Positions 35,701-42,352 of a stretch of 54,737 nt of DNA are shown here, one piece after another. Within the stretch, counting starts at the first letter, position 1; each line of letters begins with the position of its first letter. Source of the stretch: Anaerolineaceae bacterium UBA3924 (lineage in GTDB: Bacteria > Chloroflexota > Anaerolineae > Anaerolineales > Anaerolineaceae); NCBI GenBank assembly GCA_002385985.1, contig DGEO01000034.1, positions 112,521-167,257 of the forward strand, written 5' to 3'. The notes below the pieces were generated by a model. The model worked only from the letters and a program-made list of their open reading frames with translations, did not search any database and had not been told where the DNA came from. Both the position numbers and the translations under genes were made by a program.

Positions 35701-38700
35701 CGCGGCTGAAGCAGACCTTCGACACGATGGACAAACTGGAGCGCTACCGGGGGCACTTCCTCAACTGGATCGACACCGTCACCCTGCAGCCGCTGACGCC
35801 CCGCTACATCTCCACCGTGGACAGCGGCAACCTGGCCGCCAGCCTGATCGTCACCGCGCAGAGCCTGCGTGAGGTGATCGAAAGCCAGGTGTTCCGCGGG
35901 CAGCGCTGGGAGGGCCTGCTGGATACGCTCAGCCTGCTGCTGGAGGCGCTGAAGAGCCTGCCCGCTGGCGAGGACCTGCAGCCCATAGAGGACGAGATCC
36001 GCCGGGTGAAGGAGGTGATTCGGGAGGCGATTCCCCATCCGGAGCGCTGGTGGGAACTGTACCGGCAGCTGAGCGGCGTCCGCTGGCAGGAAGTCAAGAA
36101 AGCGCTGGCCGAGTACATCCGCGAGCACGAGGATGAGCTGAACCCGGCGGTGCTGGCCGACCTGGCGCAGACCTCGCAGCTGGTGGAGATGATCTACCAG
36201 GGCATCGACCGCACCATCCACGAGCTGGTGCCCTGGCTGCCGCTGCTGCAGGACCCGCCGGAGGCGCTGCGCCGCGTGGAGATGGCCGGTTGGCTGGAGT
36301 TCCTGCGCACCGCGCTGCCCTACCGGCCCGCGCTGGGGGAAATCGGCCGCCACGTCCAGGAAGCGGAGGAGGTGATCCGCGAGCTGCGCGGCTGGCTGGC
36401 CGACCACCCCGAACTGGGAGCCACGGACGAGGTGGAGGACTGGCTGGGGCAGGTCGAAGAGGCCATGCGGCGGGCGGCTGCCAGCGCGGAAGCGCTTACC
36501 GGCGCGTACCAGACTATCATCCAGCGGGCGGAGTGCTTTGTGGAGGAGATGGACTTTACCTTCCTCTATGACCCGCAGAAGCGCATCTTCTCCATCGGCT
36601 ACAACCTGGACGCGGCCACCATGGACCGCAATTACTACGACCTGCTGGCCTCGGAAGCGCGCATCGCCAGCCTGATCGCCATCGCCAAGGGCGACGCCCC
36701 GCCGGAGCACTGGCTGCACCTCAACCGCCCGATGACCCGGGTGGGGGACCTGCGGGTGCTGCTTTCCTGGTCGGCGACCATGTTCGAGTACCTGATGCCG
36801 CCGCTCTTCCTGCGCGCCTACCCCGAAACGCTGCTGGAGCAGTCCGCGCAGGGGGCGGTGCTGCGGCAGATCGAGTACGGCCGCGAAATCGGGCTGCCCT
36901 GGGGCATCTCCGAATCCGGCTTCTACCGCTTCGACGCCAACCAGAACTACCAGTACCGGGCCTTCGGCGTGCCCGGGCTGGGGTTCAAGCGCGGCCTGTC
37001 GGACGACCGGGTGATCGCGCCGTACGCGTCTCTGATGGCGGTGCGCTACCAGCCCCGCAGCGTGATCCGCAACGCCCGCCGGCTGGCCGACCTGGGGCTG
37101 CTGGGCCGCTACGGCTTTTACGAAGCGGTCGATTTCACCCGCTCGCGCATGATGGTCGGGCAGGAGTACGGCATCGTGCGCTCGTTCATGTCCCATCACC
37201 AGGGCATGATCCTGATGGCGCTGGTGGACTTCCTCAAGGACGGGCTTTTTGTGCGCCGCATGCATTCCGACCCGCGCATCCGGGCGGTGGAGCTGCTGCT
37301 GCAGGAGCAGGTGCCGCATTCGGTCCCGCTGCAGAACCCCGAATCGGAGAACGTGACCGGTACGCAGCGGCTGGTGCCCGAACTGCTGGAGACCGTCCCC
37401 TGGCGTGTGCAGCTTTCCACGCCCATCCCGCAGGTGCACCTGCTCTCCAATGGCGCCATGACCAGCCTGGTCTCGCAGTCGGGCAGCGGCTTCCTGCGCT
37501 GGCAGGACGTGGACCTGACCCGCTGGCAGCCGGACGCGGTCACCGACCGGCACGGGATCTGGATTTACGCCTCCGAGGCGGGTGAGGACAGGCCGTCGCT
37601 GTGGTCGCTGGCCCACCAGCCCATTCCCCGGCACGCGGACCGGGTGGTGTCCACCTTCCACTCGCACATGCAGGTGATTAAGAAGACGGTGCGGGGCATC
37701 GCCTCGACGCTGGAGGTGACCCTGTCACCGGAGGACCCGGTGGAAATCCGCCGGGTGCACCTGAGCAACCCGACCAACCGGCGCCGCCGGCTGCGGCTGG
37801 ACTCCTACGGCGAGGTGATCCTGGCCCCGCAGGCCGCGGACGCGCGCCATCCGGCGTTCAACAAACTGTTCATCCAGAGCGAGTACATCCCCGAGTACAA
37901 CCTGCTGCTCTTCCGCCGCCGGCCGCGCTCGGAGAGCGAAAAACCGGTCTTCCTGGGGCACACGCTGCTGGTGGAGAACATGGAGGAGACCGGGCTGTTC
38001 GAAACCGACCGCATGGCTTTCCTGGGCCGCGGCGGAAGCCCCGCCGCTCCGGCCCGGCTGCTCAACCCGGACGGGCGGCCCGGCGCGACCGGCGCCACGC
38101 TGGACCCGATCTTCTCGCTCGGGCAGGAAGTGGTGTTGGAGCCGCACCAGAACACCCGCCTGGCCTGGCTGACCATCGCCGCCGGCAGCCGCGAGGAGGT
38201 TATTCGCCTGGCCGCGCGCTACCGGCAGTGGTCTCAGGTGGACCGGGCCTTCCACCAGGCCCGGCTGGAGGCCGAGGCTTACCTGCGCCGCCAGGACATC
38301 GGCTCGCGCGATCTGCAGCGCATTCTGCAGCTGCTCTCGGCATCACTCTACCTGCTGCCGTCCATGCGCAGCCTGCCCGAGGTGCTTGCCGCCAACCGAC
38401 TGGGGCAGTCCGGGCTGTGGCGCTTCGGCATCTCCGGGGATTACCCCATCATCCTGGTCCGCATGGCCGACCCGCAGCGGCTGGAGCTGGTGCGGCAGGT
38501 GCTGCAGGCGCACCGCTATTACCGCGAGCGGGGCTTCAAGGTGGACCTGGTGCTGCTCAACCAGCAGCCCACCGACTACGGCATGGAGCTGAACCGGCTG
38601 CTGTACCGCCTGATTGCACGCACCGGCTCCGACAACTGGCTCAACCAGCGAGGCGGGATCTTTGTGCTGTTTTCCGACCAGATGCTGCCCGAGGAGCGCA

Positions 38701-41297
38701 CGCTGCTGCTGAGCGTGGCCCGGGTGGTGCTGGACGACGAGCGCGGCGACCTGGCCGGGCAGCTGGAGGGGTACGCCGTGCACGTGCCGCACCTGCCGGC
38801 GTTTGTGCCCAGCCGTCCGTCCAGTGAGGAATTTGAGGAGACCCCGCCGCTGGAGCCGCTCGAGGACCTGCAGTTCTACAACGGCTACGGCGGCTTCACC
38901 CCCGACGGGCGCGAGTATGTGATCGACCTGCCGCCCGGAAAGCGCACGCCGCTGCCCTGGGTGAACGTGATCGGCTACCCTCACTTTGGTTTTCTGGTCA
39001 GTGAATCGGGCAGCTCGTGCACCTGGGCGCTGAACAGCGGGGAGAACCGGCTGACGCCCTGGTCCAACGACCCGGTCAGCGACCCCACCGGTGAAGCGCT
39101 CTACCTGCGAGACGAGGAAACCGGCATCATCTGGTCACCGGCGCCTCAGCCGGCTCCCTCCGGCGAGCCGTACCGGGTACGGCACGGGGTGGGTTATACC
39201 GAGTTCGAGCACAACAGCCACGGCCTGCGCCAGCGGCTGCGCCTGTTCGCCGACCCGCAGGACCCGGTCAAGATCATCCGGCTGCGGCTGGAAAACACCT
39301 GGAACCGCCCGCGGCGGGTGACCGCCACCCAGTATGTGGAGTGGGTGCTGGGCACGCTGCGCTCGGACAGCGAGTGGACGCTGGTTCAGGAATACCTGCC
39401 CGAGCAGCGCGCCCTGCTGGGCATGAACGCTTACAACGCCGAGTTCGGCCGACGGGTGGCCTTCCTGCAGGCCGGGACGGCGGTGCACGGCTACACCGCC
39501 GACCGCATGGAGTTCATCGGACGCAATGGCTCGCTGTCCAACCCGGCCGGGCTTTCCCGTATCGGGTTGGAGAGCCGGGTGACGCCGGGCGAGCACCCCT
39601 GCGCCGTCCTGCAGGTGCATGTGGACCTGGACCCCGGCGAGGTGCGCGAGGTCTACTTTGTGCTGGGGGAGGGGGACGACCGAGAGCACACCCTGGAGCT
39701 GCTGCGCCGCTACAGTCAGGCCGAAGAGGTGGAGCGCTCCTGGCAGCGGGTGAGCGACTTCTGGGAGCCGCTGCTCTCGACGGTTCAGGTGCGCACGCCC
39801 GACCCGGCCATGAACCTTATGCTCAACCGCTGGCTGCTCTACCAGACGCTCTCCTGCCGCATCTGGGGCCGGACGGCGTTTTACCAGTCCTCCGGGGCCT
39901 TCGGCTTCCGCGACCAGCTGCAGGATGTGCTGGCGCTGCTGCCGGTGCGCCCGGAGATCGCCCGCGAGCAGATCCTCAACGCCGCCCGCCACCAGTTCGA
40001 GGAGGGGGATGTGCTGCACTGGTGGCACCCGCCCTCCGGGCGCGGCGTGCGCACGCGCATCAGCGACGACCTGCTCTGGCTGCCTTACGTGGTGGCCGAG
40101 TACGTGCGTGTGACCGGGGACACCGGCCTGCTTCGGGAGGAGGTGCCCTTCCTGCAGGCGCCGCTGCTCAGGGAGGGCGAAGACGAGCGCTACGGGCAGT
40201 ACGAGCACACCCCGAAGGCCTACACCATCTTCGAGCACTGCCAGCGGGCCATCGAGCGGGGGAGCACCCGTGGGCCGCACGGGCTGCCGCTGATGGGCGC
40301 CGGTGACTGGAACGATGGCATGAACCGCGTGGGCATCGAGGGCCGGGGCGAGAGCGTCTGGCTGGGCTGGTTCCTGGTGGAGACGCTGCGGCGCTTCGCC
40401 TGGCTGTGCGAGCAGGCCGGTCTGGCGGAGGCCGCTCCCCGCTACCGCGAGGATGCCCAACGCCTGGTCCAGGCCATCGAGGAGCACGCCTGGGACGGGG
40501 AGTGGTACCTGCGCGCTTTCTACGACTCCGGTGTGCCGCTGGGCTCATCGAAAAACCGGGAGTGCCAGATCGACTCGATCGCCCAGTCCTGGTCGGTGCT
40601 GAGCGGCGGGGGCCGGCCGGAGCGCGCCCGCCAGGCGATGGAAGCGGTCCGCCAGCGGCTGGTGCGCCCGGAGGACCGGCTGCTGCTGCTGTTTACCCCG
40701 CCTTTCAACACCACGCCGCGCGATCCGGGGTACATCAAGGGCTACGTGCCCGGTATCCGCGAGAACGGCGGGCAGTACACACACGCTGCCACCTGGACGG
40801 TGTGGGCCTTCACCCGCCTGAGGGACGGCGACCGGGCGTTTGAGTTGTTCCGCCTGCTGAACCCCGTCTACCACAGCGCTACCAAAGAGCTGGCCGACGT
40901 GTACAAAGTGGAGCCGTATGTCATCGCCGCGGACGTGTACTCCACCGAGCCGCACGTCCGCCGCGGCGGCTGGACCTGGTACACCGGCTCCAGCGGCTGG
41001 ACCTACCGGCTGGGCCTGGAGGCGATACTGGGGCTCCGGCGCGAGGGCGAGGAACTGGTGATCGACCCGGTGATACCGGGGGACTGGGAGCAGTACGAGA
41101 TGGAGTACCGTTGGGGAGAATCCCTGTACCAGATCCGGGTGACCAACCGGATGGAGGAGGAGGCGGAGGGCGCCCGGCGGGAAGTGATCAGCGTGAAGCT
41201 GGACGGCCGGGAGTTGCCCGACCTGCGCGTGCCGCTGCAGGCGAAGGGCTCCGTTCACCGGGTGGAAGTGCTGCTGGGGCGCAGGCCGCGCGGCTAG
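32709..41297 (+). CDS. ndvB: Cyclic beta-1,2-glucan synthase (GT84-GH189-GH94 type)
   Basis: The giant 2,862-residue inner-membrane enzyme polymerises glucose from UDP-glucose, cyclises the chain and trims it. It is close in size to Agrobacterium ChvB/NdvB. Hydrophobic helices lie at about 341-399. A GT84 catalytic region follows, with DADTQLPPESAL near 560, LLSHDLLEG near 675 and RQHRWIRGDWQ (QxxRW type) near 706. Further helices lie at about 743-912. A middle glycoamylase-like/GH189 cyclisation domain spans about 1290-1530 (NLDAATMDRNYYDLLASEAR, GISESGFYRFD). Two beta-sandwich segments begin near 1577 and 2060, and the C-terminal GH94 phosphorylase domain has the acid in GAGDWNDGMN near 2530. 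The product is a periplasmic or secreted osmoregulatory glucan. The start overlaps the uspA stop by 1 nt. Its end overlaps the convergent mscS gene by 4 nt. Confidence 0.94.
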   Translation: MTNLEETRQPPADAEEAADPVSPARFLEDLAAGLAGQLLPASPRQPARSVQADLRAVFQRLQDVHTYFQQASVEEITLTYASEWILDNFYIIRQAARLIKEDMPDGFLRQLPKLTSPPYQGYTRAYLIAREFLSAHQYQVNIGALSSLLDRLQDQVQLTMGEIWALPVFLRLVLLDALARSLEKVVRLRDQTPLPTPPLEMEVSTDEVVASAITGLRALDDTDWKEFFEDVNRVDRMLRQDPAGVYERMDFSSRDLYRDRVEEISRRAGVGEDQVVEAALDLAREAAQALQEAETAGDRDLRPAHIGYYLISDGAAALRRRLGYRLSARESLAEWALSHPGLLYLGSIGLFAAAFLFTAVRLAMAYQAPGWQLALVLLLALAPALTVGTSLTNWLFTRLRTPSRLPKLEWKEGIPAEEAALVAVPALLTSQAEVESLLRQLEMHYLRNASPNLFFALLSDFADAPSEHMPEDEPLLEAAEKGIEQLNERYRHPDGSRPFVLLHRQRRWNPSEGVWMGWERKRGKLHELNRLLRGESGLSFARISGGIEALGAIRYVISLDADTQLPPESALRLVGTMAHPLNRPVFRPGTDEIVAGYSILQPRIEISPRSANRTRFSRIYAGDTGLDLYTLAVSDVYQDWFGEGIFVGKGIYDVDAFERSVRGMIPENTLLSHDLLEGLLGRAGLVTDVTMVEDYPDNYFAYVRRQHRWIRGDWQLLPWLLSRRRSGGKLGPIDRWKIIDNLRRSLLAPALMFFLTLAWAVLPGPLWAWTLLAVGSLAVPMLTSLIGGAVQLAQGEGAAGVGRTVGLDMLRWMLAVVFLPFEALNALDAIGVTLYRLLISRRHLLEWTTAAQTVRLVRSLPARVVAWVEMTVAILWVLAVAVLVGLLRPGALWAAAPLLLLWIASPQIGVILNQAPPRRQETLTPEEMEELRLIARRTWSFFERFVGPEDHWLPPDHFQEWPVGQVAHRTSPTNIGLLLTSTLGAFALGYIDQFMLSARLKQTFDTMDKLERYRGHFLNWIDTVTLQPLTPRYISTVDSGNLAASLIVTAQSLREVIESQVFRGQRWEGLLDTLSLLLEALKSLPAGEDLQPIEDEIRRVKEVIREAIPHPERWWELYRQLSGVRWQEVKKALAEYIREHEDELNPAVLADLAQTSQLVEMIYQGIDRTIHELVPWLPLLQDPPEALRRVEMAGWLEFLRTALPYRPALGEIGRHVQEAEEVIRELRGWLADHPELGATDEVEDWLGQVEEAMRRAAASAEALTGAYQTIIQRAECFVEEMDFTFLYDPQKRIFSIGYNLDAATMDRNYYDLLASEARIASLIAIAKGDAPPEHWLHLNRPMTRVGDLRVLLSWSATMFEYLMPPLFLRAYPETLLEQSAQGAVLRQIEYGREIGLPWGISESGFYRFDANQNYQYRAFGVPGLGFKRGLSDDRVIAPYASLMAVRYQPRSVIRNARRLADLGLLGRYGFYEAVDFTRSRMMVGQEYGIVRSFMSHHQGMILMALVDFLKDGLFVRRMHSDPRIRAVELLLQEQVPHSVPLQNPESENVTGTQRLVPELLETVPWRVQLSTPIPQVHLLSNGAMTSLVSQSGSGFLRWQDVDLTRWQPDAVTDRHGIWIYASEAGEDRPSLWSLAHQPIPRHADRVVSTFHSHMQVIKKTVRGIASTLEVTLSPEDPVEIRRVHLSNPTNRRRRLRLDSYGEVILAPQAADARHPAFNKLFIQSEYIPEYNLLLFRRRPRSESEKPVFLGHTLLVENMEETGLFETDRMAFLGRGGSPAAPARLLNPDGRPGATGATLDPIFSLGQEVVLEPHQNTRLAWLTIAAGSREEVIRLAARYRQWSQVDRAFHQARLEAEAYLRRQDIGSRDLQRILQLLSASLYLLPSMRSLPEVLAANRLGQSGLWRFGISGDYPIILVRMADPQRLELVRQVLQAHRYYRERGFKVDLVLLNQQPTDYGMELNRLLYRLIARTGSDNWLNQRGGIFVLFSDQMLPEERTLLLSVARVVLDDERGDLAGQLEGYAVHVPHLPAFVPSRPSSEEFEETPPLEPLEDLQFYNGYGGFTPDGREYVIDLPPGKRTPLPWVNVIGYPHFGFLVSESGSSCTWALNSGENRLTPWSNDPVSDPTGEALYLRDEETGIIWSPAPQPAPSGEPYRVRHGVGYTEFEHNSHGLRQRLRLFADPQDPVKIIRLRLENTWNRPRRVTATQYVEWVLGTLRSDSEWTLVQEYLPEQRALLGMNAYNAEFGRRVAFLQAGTAVHGYTADRMEFIGRNGSLSNPAGLSRIGLESRVTPGEHPCAVLQVHVDLDPGEVREVYFVLGEGDDREHTLELLRRYSQAEEVERSWQRVSDFWEPLLSTVQVRTPDPAMNLMLNRWLLYQTLSCRIWGRTAFYQSSGAFGFRDQLQDVLALLPVRPEIAREQILNAARHQFEEGDVLHWWHPPSGRGVRTRISDDLLWLPYVVAEYVRVTGDTGLLREEVPFLQAPLLREGEDERYGQYEHTPKAYTIFEHCQRAIERGSTRGPHGLPLMGAGDWNDGMNRVGIEGRGESVWLGWFLVETLRRFAWLCEQAGLAEAAPRYREDAQRLVQAIEEHAWDGEWYLRAFYDSGVPLGSSKNRECQIDSIAQSWSVLSGGGRPERARQAMEAVRQRLVRPEDRLLLLFTPPFNTTPRDPGYIKGYVPGIRENGGQYTHAATWTVWAFTRLRDGDRAFELFRLLNPVYHSATKELADVYKVEPYVIAADVYSTEPHVRRGGWTWYTGSSGWTYRLGLEAILGLRREGEELVIDPVIPGDWEQYEMEYRWGESLYQIRVTNRMEEEAEGARREVISVKLDGRELPDLRVPLQAKGSVHRVEVLLGRRPRG

Positions 41298-42073
41298 TTC
41301 ATCAGCTGAATGCCCTTTTCCGCCAGCCGCTCCTGCACCAGCGAGAGCAGGCGGGGGCGCAGCTCGGCGGCGCAGCCGAAGCGGGCTTTGGCCAGCAGGG
41401 TCAGCTCGGCCTGATGCCCGACGGTGCCGGTGGCGCTGATCACCTTCCACGGTTCGAGCAAGTTGGGCAGCAGCGAGACCGCCTCGACGCCCACCTCTTC
41501 CAGCAGGGGGATGGCTTTGCCCAGGTCGGCCGCCGCCAGATACAGGGTGATATTGGCGGTGGAAAACCGCCCGCGGCTGAAGTTGCGGATGGTGCGGATT
41601 TCTCCGTTAGGAATAACGTACAGCTCGCCGGTGGGCGCGCGCAGCAGGGTGGAGCGCAGGTTTATCTCCTCGATCACGCCCTCGATGTTCAGAATCTCCA
41701 CTTTCTCACCGACGGAGAAACTGTCCTCGAAGAGAAAGCCTATGCCGGTCATAATGTCCGAGACCATGGGGCGGACCGAAAGGCCGAAAGCGGCGCTGAA
41801 CAGGCCCACAACCCAGACCAGCGTGTCGACCCGCACGAACAGGGTCAGCGAGACCAGCGCGGCGATGAAGAAGGCCAGGAAGCTGATGAAGCTGGACAGC
41901 AGCTGGTTCAGCGTGCCCACCCGCTCCGGGCTGGCGGGGCGGCTCTTATCCAGAAACAGCCGGGTCAGCGGCCGGGCCAGACGTCTGGAGAGGCGGTGCA
42001 CCAGATAGGCGAGGAGAAAAGAACCGCCGATTTGAAGGACAGCCCGCAGCCAGAATTGTTGTTCAAGGTTCAC
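41294..42073 (-). CDS. Small MscS-family mechanosensitive channel
   Basis: The 259-residue protein has three helices, including TLNQLLSSFISFLAFFIAAL and the pore-region SAAFGLSVRPMVSDIMTGIG. The MscS beta-domain (FSVGEKVEILNIEGVIEEIN, LYVIPNGEIRTIRNFS) and an alpha/beta tail follow. It lacks the N-terminal extension of the homologue at 2509. GTG 42073 is the likely start. The nearest AAGGAG is 13 nt upstream, which is longer than usual, and the codon overlaps the stop of a short repeat-containing frame (GTGA). It is convergent with and overlaps the glucan synthase gene by 4 nt. Both functions concern osmotic balance, so the arrangement may be meaningful. Confidence 0.9.
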   Translation of the reverse strand: MNLEQQFWLRAVLQIGGSFLLAYLVHRLSRRLARPLTRLFLDKSRPASPERVGTLNQLLSSFISFLAFFIAALVSLTLFVRVDTLVWVVGLFSAAFGLSVRPMVSDIMTGIGFLFEDSFSVGEKVEILNIEGVIEEINLRSTLLRAPTGELYVIPNGEIRTIRNFSRGRFSTANITLYLAAADLGKAIPLLEEVGVEAVSLLPNLLEPWKVISATGTVGHQAELTLLAKARFGCAAELRPRLLSLVQERLAEKGIQLMN

Positions 42074-42118
42074 AGCGGTGTGACGTCTCCTTGGGTGAGA
42101 GTTTGCGCAGTATTGATC

Positions 42119-42190
42119 ATATCATGGTCGAAGGCCATATCATGGTCCTGGACCAGATCATGGACCCGGGCTGGTGCATGGCCTTTCTGG
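42119..42190. repeat. Four imperfect 18-bp tandem repeats upstream of mscS
   Basis: Units start at 42119, 42137, 42155 and 42173. The cores ATCATGGTC, ATCATGGTC, ATCATGGAC and TGCATGGCC lie exactly 18 nt apart (42121, 42139, 42157, 42175). The array is 46-118 nt upstream of the mscS GTG on the minus strand. In the minus-strand frame that ends in the GTGA overlap it reads as a His/Asp/Met hexapeptide repeat (HDLVQD, HDMAFD, HDMINT). It is either a multi-site operator or the remains of a repetitive small protein. Confidence 0.75.
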
Positions 42191-42263
42191 TCTTCTTCGA
42201 GGCATCTGCCATGATGATGGTCTTCAACCCACCGAATGGTCAGGATACCGCCCAATGGTTGCT

Positions 42264-42302
42264 GGGAAAACGAGCCGGGGAAGGACTTTGTCCTTCCCCG
42301 GC
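42264..42302 (-). terminator. Terminator of copA
   Basis: A perfect 13-bp stem, GCCGGGGAAGGAC (42274-42286) with GTCCTTCCCCGGC (42290-42302), followed on the minus strand by TCG and T4. Confidence 0.85.
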
Positions 42303-42352
42303 CGGGTATCTGTTATTTGCAGTTCTCCTGAAAAGGTGCTGCCCGTAAAGGC

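Noticed and set aside
34056..37667. A 1,203-codon open frame on the minus strand inside the glucan synthase gene
   Set aside because: Gln/His/Arg/Pro-rich shadow frame produced by the GC-rich codon bias of the plus-strand gene; no domain, no ribosome site.
42119..42190. CRISPR-like array
   Set aside because: Units are contiguous 18-bp imperfect repeats without spacers; no cas genes nearby.
42091..42348. 85-codon plus-strand ORF over the 18-bp repeats and the copA terminator
   Set aside because: It reads through a strong terminator hairpin, starts without a ribosome site, and its Met/Ile repeats are explained by the DNA repeat.
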